Below, piece by piece: positions 34,550-46,554 of a stretch of DNA of 64,000 nucleotides. Below the pieces are notes generated by a model. It searched no databases. It saw only the letters and a program-made list of their open reading frames with translations, and was not told the DNA's origin. A program made the position numbers and the translations under genes. The stretch lies in contig NC_012877.2 of assembly GCF_000003195.3 (NCBI RefSeq), positions 14,625,344 through 14,689,343 on the forward strand. Direction: 5' to 3'. Each line of letters begins with the position of its first letter. Within the stretch, counting starts at the first letter, position 1. This stretch comes from Sorghum bicolor (Eukaryota > Streptophyta > Magnoliopsida > Poales > Poaceae).

Positions 34550-36535
34550 CACTAGTACAGCCGGCCACTGTAGTGGTGGTTCCAGAGGGGGTTTCCACTG
34601 GCGGCATCCAATACCGCCAGTGCCATTCGACAGTACAAATCACCAAATGTACAATCGGCTTCTTACCAACCGATTGTAGTAACATTTTACAGAGTCAGTT
34701 CAGTATACGAGCCACCTGTAGAAAGACGTTTACATATGCGCCTCATGTAGAACACCGCCAGAAGAAATAAGTTTACATAGGCGGATTTTTATAAGAACTG
34801 ATTGAATAAAAACGTTTACATTGGCGTTTCTTGACACAAACCGCCTCTGGCGTTTCTTTACACAAACACCACACATAGCACCACATAGTTACAGTGCCCA
34901 ATATTAGACAATTATAATCATAAATATAACAAAGGCAAAATATAAGTATAATTCAAAGACTCACAGGCAATTGTACTTATAATTCATAGACTCACAGGCA
35001 AATTATTTCTTCATCTAAGAACAGTAGTGGAAACTACAAAATTAACTAAAAATACACCATATAAGTACCACGTATGAACAACAAAAGTTTCCACTTATTA
35101 TTTTGCTTGGTACTACGAATCCTCATGTTCTACGAGATCTTGGTACTCTGGATTCGCTAACTTATCATGGGTATCAAAATACTTTCCATCCTTGTGAAGC
35201 ACTTCTTTCATGATGAAGCTACACATTTCATCGCAAATTTTTATGAGCTCTTCTAACGAAAGATGATTACCCATTGAATCATTACACTTGTATAGCTACA
35301 AAAATTATTAAGCCACCGGTGTGGATGGCCACAAGACCTACGAGATAGGCTAAAGAAACATGATCAATCAAAATTAATGGTGTGGCAAAAATTACCACAG
35401 GAGACATAAAGTGAGCTCTCTTTTACCACATGACATGGAAAAAGTGGGTTTTGCTGGTGAACATGATCATTTGTCGAATTTGCTCGTGTACACTGAGCCG
35501 AATAAAATTATCATTTCCTGCTGCGAAGGAGAGAGAGAAAAGTTTTCCAAAATGACCACCGGTTCCCATGAGTTATGTCTAGGACATACCCGATTTGGAC
35601 AAGTCATTGCTTGGAGTCTAACCCATTCGGTCCATTAGGGTTGGACTGAAGCATCTTTTCCCCAATCTTGACTTGGAGTCTAACCCATTCGGTCCATTAG
35701 GGTTGGATTGAAGCATCTTGAACCAATCTTATCGGTCCATTGTCAAGACATTATAACCACCACCCTTTTGTGATGCCCAAGCGTGAAAGATGAAGCCTTC
35801 GACAGTCAAGCTTGGGTAGTGCCAAGATTCTCCACCGAAGCCACTTAGATTCAAAAAACGGTTAGTTCTTCTGCATTTCTTCTTTGACTCACAAGTCTGT
35901 GGTGGTCAATTCATATCGCAAGCACACTATTTGAATTTCATGCATTTTTTTCACTTTCTATTATGGTAGATCCAAGCACAGCTGGTCATAAGTTTACTGT
36001 GAACTTGATGCATTTGTCGCTGCAGATCAGAAGGTTCAAAGTTTTGATCGAATTGGACCACCAAAGTTGAGACATGTATCTTGCAGATGCTCTTGCGCTA
36101 CTCCAAGTATCGCAATGAGGTGAGGCACAATATGTAATTCAAGTATGATTCTAGTTTTAAATAGATAGTTGAAATTGAGCTTGTTCTTATTGTTGTCTGG
36201 ATGCAATCAACAGGAAAAGAATCACCTTGATGATGTTCTTATTCTCCCTCGGAAACATGAATATTGAGATCGATGACATGCATACCAAGGTGTTCATTGA
36301 TGATGAAGATGTAGGGGCTGACCTTGGAGATGGGCTTCATCTGCATAAAGTTGATCTTGTTGGACATGAGCGATTTCATCTTCTAGCTCATATGCAGGTT
36401 CTTCACTGAGACCATGTAAGAGCTCTCCATATTCATCTAGAAGTTGGGCTTTATCTCCATAAAGTTGATCTTCCTAGAGACGAGCAATTTCATCTTGCTC
36501 ATGTGCAGGTTCTTTATTGAGATCAGGGCCTTGTT
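34550..36535. mobile_element. CACTA terminus with remnant interior
   Basis: CACTAGTACAG at 34550 is followed by a subterminal array of ACCGCC / GGCGG-containing repeats up to about 34870 (TACCGCCAGTGCC, GTTTACATATGCGCC, GTTTACATAGGCGG, GTTTACATTGGCG). The opposite terminus was not found, so the extent is a guess. The interior holds a short minus-strand coding remnant (35113-35295), a roughly 60-bp duplication (two copies of GGAGTCTAACCCATTCGGTC at about 35613 and 35671), and a roughly 115-bp duplication (about 36327-36424 and 36445-36535). Confidence 0.5.
35113..35295 (-). pseudogene. Coding remnant, possibly the tail of a CACTA-borne Ulp1-like protease
   Basis: An open stretch of 60 codons plus stop begins right after an acceptor-like TTTTTGTAG on the minus strand. 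It reads LYKCNDSMGNHLS, then EELIKICDEMCSFIMKEVLH, then KYFDTHDKLANPEYQDL. This wording resembles the C-terminal end of Ulp1-like cysteine proteases carried by grass transposons, after their catalytic core, but no catalytic His, Asp or Cys box is included, so this is a recollection-level match. Its stop codon faces the CACTA terminus at 34550, where a 3' end of an element gene should be. Codon use looks real (61 codons, no stop) though a chance frame cannot be excluded. Confidence 0.35.
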
Positions 36536-36770
36536 TAGTTCACCTTGAAAACCAAAAAGTTTTCAAGATTTCCCGTCACATCAAATCTTTTGGCACATGC
36601 ATGAAAAATTAAATATAGACGAAAATAAAAACTAATTACATAGTTTACATGTAAATCGCGAGACGAATCTTTTGATCTTAGTTAGTTTATAATCGGAAAA
36701 TATTTGTCACAAACAAACGAAAGTGCTACAATAGCGAAATCCAAAATATTTTCGCATCTAAACAAGGCCC
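36536..36770. mobile_element. MITE, GGCCTTGTTTAG family, copy 4 (best preserved)
   Basis: Starts GGGCCTTGTTTAGTTCACC and ends CTAAACAAGGCCC; 235 bp. Landmarks CGTCACATCAAATCTTTTGG, TTAAATATAGACG and CAAACAAACGAAAGTGCTAC match the other copies. It lies inside or at the edge of the CACTA remnant. No unambiguous target duplication. Confidence 0.85.
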
Positions 36771-37900
36771 AGATAAGAGCTCTCCATGTTAATATAGAAG
36801 AATGTTTAGATCTATGGGCATGGCTGATGATGAAAATGGCTTCTAAGCTGATGGAGTGGATGTTCTTATAGGGTTGCACTGATATGAGGGAGTGTTGCGC
36901 TTATAAGGGGGGATGTGGGGTGGCACAGGTGGGAAATCGCTAGGAGATGGTTCAAATTTTGGATTCTACCGGATTATTTTGATCCACAAACTAGTGTTGA
37001 GGGAAGCTTTGTTTATTTTTTCTTTGTCTCCAAAGTTTTTTGGCCAAGTTGTGCCAATCTTTGTGTATTGACACGTGTAACACCATGTATGTCCTCTCTA
37101 TGATTTTTTCTAGTGCCAGATCATGTGCAATGATTATGAAACTGAAATTTGGTGTAGTATGTTAGAACAACTATAGGGGTATTTAGGTTATTTTCCATGG
37201 TGCATTGGTACCTCCCTGTGGTCCTACAATTGCAAAATTTTAAGATCGGACAAAGTATGTAGGACGAAGCCCTAATGGGAAGGATGATTATCATGTGACG
37301 ACTAACACAAATGCGTGTGTTGGACAAGGATACAACATGTTGGATTAATTTTCAGGGGTTGCTTGTTGACAAGATAGTTAATGGGAAGGATTAAGCATTG
37401 TTCGTCACTTTGACCAATTTAAGCTGCAGCAAGTGCATTTAGATTCTGATGCAGGGCTGCTAGGGGCATTTGATGTGTACTTTTTTCTCCAATATGCAAA
37501 AGGTTTGCACATCTTTTGTATTAAGTAGGAGATTGTTTTACACAACATGCCATGAAGGTGGAGGATAAGTGATTTTACATTTTGGCATAGCCTCCCTAGT
37601 GAGGTATTCAAAGCCGACTACTCGTGTACTCCCTGTACTCGTAAAGGAGATCGTTTAAGATATGATTGTGCTTACTAAGAAGTGATTAATTAGAGGGTAT
37701 TTTTTCTATCTTCTCTGCCTCTATTAAATATGGTTGCGGGTGCATCTCTTATGAGAAACATCCAAGGCTCAAAGTGCTAGTGCAGCAAGCATCTCCCATT
37801 CTGCTCTACACTTCCCATGCGTTTACATTGGCTTAAGAGAAGATTAGTTACTATTAGGCGTGAGGTTCCTACCATGACTAGTGGCTCAAACCGACATGCG
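36771..37900. other. Intergenic, no gene seen
   Basis: Sequence of intermediate AT content with short frames on both strands. None matches a family I recognise and no transposon terminus is clear. Confidence 0.35.
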
Positions 37901-37993
37901 TCTCCATGTATCCTAATAGTCAAAATTGGGTCTTCACTTTCGGTTCATATCACTGTCGGTTTAAGCCATGAATTGACAGTGATATGGGGTCAT

Positions 37994-39653
37994 CACTACC
38001 AGTTTTAGCCAAGAACCGACACTGTTGTTATCACTGTCGATTTGTAGCTTGTACCAAAAGTGATATACAAGAAAACTTCATAACTTTCTCATATGATATG
38101 TGATGAAGATAAACTTTATATCAAATTTATAGTACTCGATGAGATCTACAACTTAGTAGTTCAAACTTTTAATTTGAGATCATTTATATGTTCAAATATT
38201 TAAAATTTAAAATTTGAATTTTTCAAACCACTTCGGGTGGAGAGGCTCCCAAAATAAAAGTTGTAGATCTCAAAAAATTGTGTAACTATTTAGTTGACAA
38301 TATTTTCATTTAAAATTATTTACTACTTCAAAATTTTATTTGAAATTAATTTTTGATGCTTTTAAAGAACACTAATTTTTCTTTTTAACCTCAGATTAAA
38401 ATTTGTAACAAGTTTTTCTCCCTCATACTAACTTCAAATTAGATGATTTTTTCTCTAATTTTTTCTAAAATCACACTGTATCATTTTTTGTGTTTTTAAA
38501 GCTATTATGTTCATCTTTTCATGTGACCATTTTTTGTCTATTTGAATTTTAAATTTTAAAAAACATAACTTCAATCGGGATTTTGAAATATTAAATGACT
38601 TTTGCTGAAAATGGAACATAAAAGTTGTAGAACTCATCAAGACCTACAACTTTAATTTTAGTCATATATTCATCTTAGATTGTGGTAGTAACATTGTTCA
38701 TAAAATTTACATACCTTTGTTGTAGTTCCATAAACTATACGAGAGATATGTAAGATTTGTGAATAATATTCCTACAACAATCTCAGATGAAGAAACTCCT
38801 AAAATGAAAGTTGTAGATTTTAAAAGTTTTGAAACATTATAATTGACAACCTTTTCATTTGAAATAAACATATCAACATTAACTATATTTGAATTTCTTA
38901 AATTTAAAATTCAAATTTTGTAAACAACCTTAGATGAAGAAACTCCCAAAATGAAAGTTGTAGATCCCAGAAACTTATAAAATTTTGCAGTTGACAACTT
39001 TTCGATTTGAAATCATTTTGTCAAGGAAAACTACATTTCAATTTCTAAAAATTTGAATTTTGAATTTTTAAACGACCTCTCTGGATAAAGAACAAAAATA
39101 AAAGTTGTAGATCTCAAAAAGTTTTGAAACTTTATAGTTGCAATGTTTTAATTTGTTACATTTAAATTTCTCAAATTTAAAATTTAAATTTTGTAAATGA
39201 CCTCGGATGGAGAAACTACCAAAATTAAAGTTGTAGATCTCGAAAAGTATTAAAACTTTGTAGTTGACAATATTTTCATTTGAATTTGTTTAGGATCCTA
39301 AATACTTAGTTTAAAATTAGATGAACATAAACTGGCTAGTACGACTATCCTAGACAAAACACGTGTGTAGGTGGAGTGGTTAAGTGACAAACGCGTGGAG
39401 TAGGAGGTCGGTGGCCACAAAAAATCACGTGAATATGTGGTTATCCGGTGAGGCCTCTCTCAATATTAGAATTTTTCTCTTTTTTTCATTGTATTTTTGG
39501 GCTCTATTTTAGAAACCACGTCATTATCGGTTTTACATCGGTGTCAGTTCATTAGAACTGACAGTGATATCAACTCCACAACACAGTCAGTATTGTTCTC
39601 CCAGTTCAAAACCCGACACTGAAGGGTGATTTTGAACCGACGGTATTGTAGTG
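37994..39653. mobile_element. CACTA-like element with internal AAAGTTGTAGAT repeats
   Basis: Left CACTACCAGTTTTAGCC and right end, complemented, CACTACAATACCGTCGG. Both ends carry ACCGACACTG / CACTGTCGGTT subterminal motifs, some lying left of 37994, so the true left end may be further out (to about 37905). No 3-base target duplication is visible. The interior carries seven or more diverged copies of a block with AAAGTTGTAGAT, TTTTGAAAC, TAGTTGACAA and TTTCATTTGA, spaced 110-180 bases. No coding frame. Confidence 0.6.
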
Positions 39654-40013
39654 ATCTAGGGTAGTGAGATAAAACTCATGAGTAAACACTTTGTAGTGCC
39701 AATATTTGCAGATAACCAAATGCCATTTTACTTTAGTCAAAACTGACTAGCATATATTTCCTCTGTTCTAAATTATAAGACGATTCAGCTTTTCTAGAAA
39801 CATAATAAAATCATGTACGTACCTAATAAACATAGTATATATCTAGTTCTTAGCAATAGAAAAGATAGATTTTTAATGCAGGGAATATTAAATAGCATAT
39901 AATTTTATATTTATACCATATGAATTGATGAATTATAGAGAATAATAAAATGCTTGTAATGATGAATTGATGAAGCAAATCACGAAATCCGAAATCTTCG
40001 TGTCTCTACTCAC
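39654..40013. other. Flank with a Stowaway-like remnant
   Basis: TTTCCTCTGTTCTAAATTATAAGACG (about 39758 on) resembles a Stowaway end; its partner end is not clear. Otherwise AT-rich. Confidence 0.35.
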
Positions 40014-40640
40014 CACTGAGCAGACTAAGCCAATAGCTGATCCCAGAGCCTCAAACTCCTCAGCGATTTGAATTGCCAACTCCCTGGGACACCACAATCC
40101 AACATTAGCAAAGCATCTATACACTCGAAATTATAAACTGTCAAAATTATAAACTGCCAATTGCGAAGAAAGAATGAAACTTGACCTCATTGGCGAAAGC
40201 ACGCAAGCGAAGAAAGGTGTGTGTTGCTGAAGCAACGCCTGCAGAATGGGCAGCGCAAAAGCGGCAGTCTTCCCCGACCTTGTCTGCGCCAGCGCGATCA
40301 GGTCCATCCCTTCACAGGTCAAATCCAAATTAGGAGCTTCCAATCTCGATTACATACAAGTTAGACGATGCTTGGCGGATCGTATCGTATTGCAGAATAT
40401 CATCAAACAAAAACCTTTGAGAGCATAGGGTATGGCCTCGCCCTGAATCTTTGTTGGCTGCTTCCATCCTAAAGTGTCGCACGCATCCACCAGTTATGGG
40501 CAAATGCCCAGATCTGCGAATGTAGACGCACCATGCGCCGTCACATGCGAAACGCCGGACACCGCGACCATAGCCGCTGCCTGAACTCTCTTTGCGTCCA
40601 GCACGGCGGCACCAATATGGTGTCGACCTTGCTCCTAGAC
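40014..40640 (-). pseudogene. Fragment of a DEAD-box RNA helicase gene (RRP3/DDX47-like), three exons
   Basis: Minus-strand exons and their introns are kept: exon A about 40640-40415, exon B 40309-40186, exon C 40083-40014, all with GT-AG borders and matching phases. Exon A reads FADLGICP, a stop (TAA, where Glu is expected), then [17 protein letters not shown], the Q-motif region. Exon B holds motif I as AQTRSGKT, with Arg for the conserved first-loop Gly, and FFACVLSP. Exon C continues ELAIQIAEEFEALGSAIGL (motif Ia). Motifs II (DEAD) to VI are absent. Intact relatives act in pre-rRNA processing. Retained introns show a DNA-level copy, not a processed pseudogene; transposon capture is plausible given the surroundings. 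Confidence 0.85.
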
Positions 40641-40999
40641 TTCGATTTTATTAAGTGGACTTTTCTTTAGCGGGCCTACTAGAATCTTGTTGGACTTGAG
40701 GAAGCTACGACAAAATAAATACGGGCTCTTCTGCCATCATGCTTTTGGGTGCACCGGTGTCCAAGAATGTTTTTTTTCTTTACATTTTTATTTATTATTT
40801 TTCCTAATTTCTATATTTTTTATTTTCATTTTTATATTTTTATATTTTTTACTCTAATGAATGGTTTCTTCATTTCCTATGTTACGTGTATTTTCCCTTT
40901 CTTTGTTTTTTTTATTTTCTCTATTTTTGCTTTTATTTCATATTGCTGCAATATTTCGTAGACTTTTTTCCTATGGGCATGATCTTCTAATATTGTGGT
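40641..40999. other. T-rich flank of the outer retrotransposon
   Basis: Strongly T-rich on the plus strand from 40755 to 40980, ending at the GCTAA target site. The right flank (62638 on) is similarly T-rich, as expected if the two were contiguous before insertion. Confidence 0.4.
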
Positions 41000-41004
41000 G
41001 CTAA

Positions 41005-43756
41005 TGTAACACCCAAAATTTGATTTCAATTAATAGGATTCAAATTGATTTATTTGAGAATTTTTGTGAGCATTAAAATTAGTAAATAAATAAATTTTTG
41101 ATGAAATTAAAATCCAACATAAGGGTAGAAACATATTTATGCATTCATGTTGGAGCATATTTAATTTTTGTGCTGTGTGTTTTTGTTTAAAGTTTAAAGG
41201 AATTTATTCTCTATTTGAAAAGACTTTAGAAAAGAAAATAGAAAAAAAAGAAGGAAACCCCAAGCCCAGCGCAGCAGCAGTAGCAGCTCGGCCCAGCAGG
41301 AAGCCGCTCGCTGCCCTCCCTCGCACGGCCCAGCTACCCAAGCCGCAGCCAGTCTCCCACCCGACCCGAACCGTGAGCCAACGGCCCAGCCGCGCGCCTT
41401 ACCCTTCCCCCTCCTTGTTTTCGGTGACAGCCGGGGCCCTGCTCTCTACTCGCTGACACAAGGGACCCACTGAGCGGCGCTCTCCTCCTTCCTCTCGCCA
41501 TGAGCGAGCCGGACTCGGCCGGGAAGCTAACCGAGCCCGATTTCTCGGGATTTCCTGTTAACCGCGCCCAACCGAGCCCCTATAAAGGTCCTGGCCTCGC
41601 CCCGCATACACTTCTTTGACCTAAACGCGTCGGGGAAGCCCTAGCCACCACTGATGTCAAGGAGCGGATCTCGCCGAGCTCCTCTCGCGTGGCCGTCTTC
41701 TTTCGAGCCCTCTCGGGTCGAGAAAAGGGCACTGGTGAGCTCGCGACACTCTTCTCCACCTCCCCGTGCCTTTAGTTTTGTTTTTGGTGTACGGTTCCAC
41801 TCGTTTGGAGTTTGCCGGCGAGCTACATGGCGGCGGCCATGGCGCCACCGCGCCGGCGCTTGCGTTCGGCCGACCGTCGGCCACCGCTAGCGCTCAGGAG
41901 CGTTCTCGGCCATCGTTGGATGATCAACGACCCTCAATAGAACATAACGGTTCGGCTGTGAAAATTGAAAGAGTCCCTAAACTTCTTTACTTTAGAATCC
42001 GCGGTCCTTGGCAGTTTTCTCAGATTACGTTTTCTTCATTTAAAAGCGTATTTAGGTTTGGCTAAGTCAGTTTACGCTTTCATATATTTACAAGTTTACC
42101 ACTGGAATTGTTTTGCTCATGAAATGCTCATTTTAATTCCGAATTGACCCATTCAAATTGTGTTAGGTTCGTAGTTGCGAGCTCTACATGTTAGAGGTAC
42201 TGTATCACCAGTTTGAAACTTTTCAATTTCGTAGTAGTATTTAATTAATGATTCTTCTATAGGAAATCTTAGAAAATTCATAACTTCTACGTTTTAATTC
42301 CGATTTTTGTGATCTTTACGTTTGTGTGATCGTAGCGCTGCGTAGAATATTCTTATAAACTTTTATATTTGTTTTATCAATGTTGGTATATTGTTCTAAT
42401 TATAGCTTGTTTGCCTTGTGTAAGATTGTCTTCGTTGGATTGCGTGTTGTTGATTGATGTTTGGGAATAGACGGTGAGCCGTACGTTGGTGAGCAAGACC
42501 AAGTCTTTGACGACTAGCAGCAGTATCAGGAGAGCTTTGATCAAGACAACTATAACTTGGGACCATCCTTGTTACCTATAAACAATCAATACAATATATA
42601 TCATATGCATGTGTCCACCTTGACGACCTTAGCAAAATTATAGATGATTGTTACCCTGAATTCTTTGTTACCTATTTGATATGCATTTGGTGTAGTTTTT
42701 GCTAGTGCTGGATGTAATCTATGATCTTGTAAGATGATTAATAGCTATGCAATGAATGTTAAAAGATGACTGTTAACCATATGAGATCTTGTCTGTAAGT
42801 GATCATTGGGATAACAGTGCAACCATGAGGGATATAATGGCTCTGGCTTTAGCTCAGTATGAAAACCTTTTCTAGCTTGTTAGAGGTTACCCGAAAGGGC
42901 GCTAGAGGGGCTTGCCGTTTTGGGTATAGTGTGGCCTCTGTCTTTATGAGTATAGGCTGCGCGTCATTGTGCCATATTGGAAGGGGGGGCTCTATATCTG
43001 TGCGCCCGGGAAACCTTGCGGCCCTAACATATTAGACAAACTTTTGAAAGGCTTCATAGTGATCCCTACCGACCTTCCTTGGTAGTGGGTTAAGAGGCTG
43101 ATCACCTCGGGCAAAAAGGTAAATCGTGACTCATGGGTAAAGATGTATAACCTCTACAGAGTGTTTAAAACTAGTATACTAGCCGTGCTCACGGTTAAGA
43201 GTGACCTTGGGGGTTCTTATATTAAAGATGATGGCGCTTATTAAGTTATTATGTTCATTTGAATATCGTTAATGCTATGAGTTAATTATACTTACATTTT
43301 ATCATGTGGTTATGAGATTTATTATGCTACCTTGACTTTTGCTATTTAAATTATGAACATGCTATCCACATATAAAAGCTAAATGCAGTTAAACCAGTTT
43401 CAGCTATTTGAGCCTTATGAATCTCTGGTTATACTTTTTGAGTACAATATGTGCTCACTCTTGCAATTTTCCCACACCCTCGGTTATGCAAATGATGATG
43501 ACTGGAATGAGGATTATCGATATGAGTACTAGGTTTGATGTCAACCAGTCAACAGTTGTCGCTGTGTAATGCTTTGTTGAGAGAGTTTACTTATCTCATT
43601 TATCATTTTTGTATAAGACTATGTGATTGATATTGTTCCGCTATGTAATAAACACTATGATGATACTCTTGATATTTGTCTACTTATGTGTGCGACTGTT
43701 TCTGGGATGCACACCTTTTATGCATCCTATTTTGTTCTTGAAATATAGGTGTGACA
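41005..43756 (+). repeat. 5' LTR of the outer element
   Basis: 2752 bp, starts TGTAACACCC and ends GTGTGACA. A TATAAAG box at 41581-41587 lies within a GC-rich promoter/leader (41270-41930). Short frames in it are compositional and recur in the 3' LTR. Confidence 0.95.
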
Positions 43757-43955
43757 ATTGGTATTAGAGCTTTGTTGACTATAGGACGCAAGCCTAATTA
43801 GTAATGGTCAAAATTTAGGTCCCTTACTTTACTTGTTTCATGCTTTCCACTATGGACTTGTTATTGCTAAAAGTTTTATTTTTTTAGGCTTCTCAATCTT
43901 ATTCTATTGTGAAATTATTGCATCTACCTGATCTATGTCTAAAAACTTTTTGTAG

Positions 43956-44678
43956 ATGCCGCCCCGTACCCGTAGTGCTGCACGTATGTCTGTTGAGGAG
44001 TATCGTGCCCTATTCAACCCAAGGGGGCAGCATATGGAGGGTGTTCCTGAGCTGGCAGATGAAGAATCGTGGGTGAGAGGAGCTTAGGAGGAAGATGTGT
44101 CTGAGGATGAAGAGATGCAGGATCCACCCCCACCCTAGCCTGCTCAAGTAGCTAATACACGGATGGGTTGGACTTCAGTGGTTTGGTTTCCAGAGTCAGA
44201 CCCCAAGGCTTTCGTCCATGAACTACTGGTGCTGGCATTGAATGGCTACTACCCAGATTTGCAAGCTACTCTAGAGTATTGCTGCACAGAGCACTGAGGA
44301 GATCACATTGGGACACAGAGCTGTTAATCAAGACACTAGATGCTACTAAGGGGATTCGCAGGGTGGAGTCAAAACACCTCTCTCGAGTCAACTGGGCTAC
44401 TGCAAAGGATAGTTTGGCTGATGCAGCTTACCAAGCATTGGTCTTCTATCGTGGCAGACGCTTTGAGGAGGCACGGTATGATGCGACATATCATTATCCT
44501 CGCTTCATGCTAGAGGAAAAGGCTTGGACCATAAAGGTTCCAGATGCTACAGTACCGAAGCTTCAGGCATAAGTATTGCTGACCTCTGAACTAACCTTCA
44601 AGGTGATCGGGTTGGAGGATGAACTGCGCTGTGAGAGAGAACTCCTAGAGCAGGAGCGAAGGGAAGCGGATGATCTTT
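43956..44678 (+). pseudogene. Upstream ORF of the outer element, function unknown
   Basis: A frame begins MPPRTRSAARMSVEEYRALF at 43956, soon after the primer-binding site. It runs with in-frame stops into a second open part (44279-44572: ALRRSHWDTELLIKTLDAT, RVNWATAKDSLADAAYQALV). The tail reads LEDELRCERELLEQERREAD, likely coiled coil. It matches neither gag nor pol. Extra frames before gag are known in some grass chromoviruses, but this product is not one I can name. Stops at TAG and TGA make it non-functional now. Confidence 0.5.
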
Positions 44679-45436
44679 GAGCATTGCTAGGCCGTCCAAG
44701 CTTCATGAGAGGATTCATTCAGAACCCATCTTAAAGGATGCCGCTTTCGAGGAATAGGAAACCCACATGTAATAGGAACGTTAGTAGTATCGTGAGTCAA
44801 GTCGAGTCTTTTTTTTCTAGTGTGGTGTGAACTTGGTGTGCTTGCTGAATTTGTTATTATGATAATGTGTGATTTGGATTTTTGTAATGAGTGTTGGAAC
44901 TTTGTGGGTATGTCTACATGTTCCCTAGTTAAGAACCTTAAGTAAGAACATGAATAAATAGTTGGTTTGGGTCATGTTCTGTTTGTGTCCCTTGTTGATT
45001 TCTAGAGCAGTTTGCAATGATTCTGGTATAATTCAGTTTCTGTTCATGCAAAGTTTATCAGCTTTTTCTGGGAACCAGTAGACTTCCACATTTTTGTAAT
45101 GCTGCAAGAATGACATTATTATATATTATGATCTGTGACATATTACTGTTCAAAGTTGAGGTTTCTGCGCAGTCTGGAATTCTGGAACAGATTCGGTTGT
45201 GCCCCATTTAGACTAATTCAACTATGGAATCTGTTAATATGATCTAAATAAAAGTTGTAGATAATGTCTTTATCTTTCCAACGGTGTACAGAATGTATCC
45301 TTTTGAATATTGGAACTCGAGATATAACTGATTTTCTGAACAACTGGTGTTGGATGTTGCCCAGAAAAATTCAGATTCAATTATCTCTTGTAATTATCAT
45401 GTTGGATGTTACTAAGACCTGTTTCTGTACCTTGGA

Positions 45437-46500
45437 ATGCAGATGGCAGCAACGGGAAGAGGCATAGGCAGAGGCCATGGCAGGGGTGCGAATGCCCCAA
45501 TTACTATGGTAGAGCTCATGCAGACTCAGAACGAGATGATGCATGCCTTTATGCAACACCTCCACCATCAACCTGCACCACCACCACCACCACCTGTCCA
45601 TGTGAGGGACAAGCATGGGGAATTTATGAAGAGAAGACCTCGTGTGTTTACTCACTCTACAGATCCCATGGAGGCAGATGACTGGCTACATGCTGTGGAG
45701 AAACAATTGAACATAGCACAATGCAATGATTTGGAAAAGGTGTTGTATGCTTCAGGACAGCTGCAGGGAGCAGCTCAGACTTGGTGGGAGTCTTATCAAG
45801 CTGCTCGTCTCAACCATGCTCCTGTTGTCACTTGGCAAGAATTCTGCAGAGATTTTAGAGCATGACATATCAATGAAGGAATGATGGAGCTTAAGCATGA
45901 GGAATTTAGATCTCTCAGAATGGGCTCTATGACTGTGGCTGAGTATCATGATACATTTGAGCAGTTGGCCTGCTATGCCCCAAATGATGTCAGGGAAGAT
46001 GCTGATAAGCAACGTCTATTTATGAAATGTCTTTACTATGAACTCAGGTTACAGTTGGATGGAAACAGCTACTCTACCTTCCAGGCTATTGTGAATTGTG
46101 CTATTGTGTTAGATAACATGCGCAAAGGTCAGGATAAGAAGAGGAGGATGCTAGCACAAGGTTTTGGTAGCAATAACCGCCAGCGCTTCAATTCTCAGCT
46201 GGGCTACCAACAGAGGTTCCAGGGACCGGTTAGTCAGTGGAACCGCAACCAGCAGCCTCAGAATTTCCAGAACCAACCATAGAATGGGAATCAGTGCCCT
46301 CCATTCCAGCAGCGTAATCCTAATCAATAGTAGAGTGGTCAGCAGACACCCTGTTTAGGAAATTCAAATGCCACCCCTATGAAGAGAAGTGCTCCCAATA
46401 CTCCTACTAGGTGCTTTCACTGTGGGAAGGAAGGACATCTGTCATATGACTAGCCAGAGAAGTTCAACTAGCAGAACAACAATCAGAAGTGTACTTCTTA
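45437..46500 (+). pseudogene. gag of the outer element
   Basis: Starts MQMAATGRGIGRGHGRGAN and has the retrotransposon gag core: DPMEADDWLHAVEKQL, AAQTWWESYQAAR, VVTWQEFCRDF, then ELKHEEFRSLRMGSMTVAEY. The zinc knuckle CFHCGKEGHLSYD (about 46412) is cut by TAG where its last Cys belongs. Other stops are at about 45863 (TGA), 46280, 46328 and 46331 (TAG). Gag normally forms the particle and packages the RNA; the product could not be made full length here. Confidence 0.9.
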
Positions 46501-46554
46501 TGTGGCAAAGGTGAACCATGTGGCTGCAGAGATAGTTCAGGAGGGACCAGAAAT

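Noticed and set aside
36227..36409. 60-codon frame rich in Asp/His
   Set aside because: It spans a tandem duplication in the CACTA remnant and matches no family; the second repeat copy does not keep the frame.
37994..39653. TAGTG at 39662-39666 considered as the true right end
   Set aside because: The terminus at 39653 has the subterminal motif immediately inside; neither choice gives a matching 3-base duplication, so the end stays approximate.
41139..42147. Open frames in the outer element's LTRs (also 60190-60914)
   Set aside because: Low-complexity Ser/Pro/Arg sequence in a GC-rich LTR promoter and leader, with no family match and no conservation beyond the LTR pair.
43759..43770. tRNA-like wording TGGTATTAGAGC considered as part of a tRNA gene
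   Set aside because: It is the retrotransposon primer-binding site directly after the 5' LTR; no cloverleaf surrounds it. No tRNA or rRNA gene was recognised in the window.
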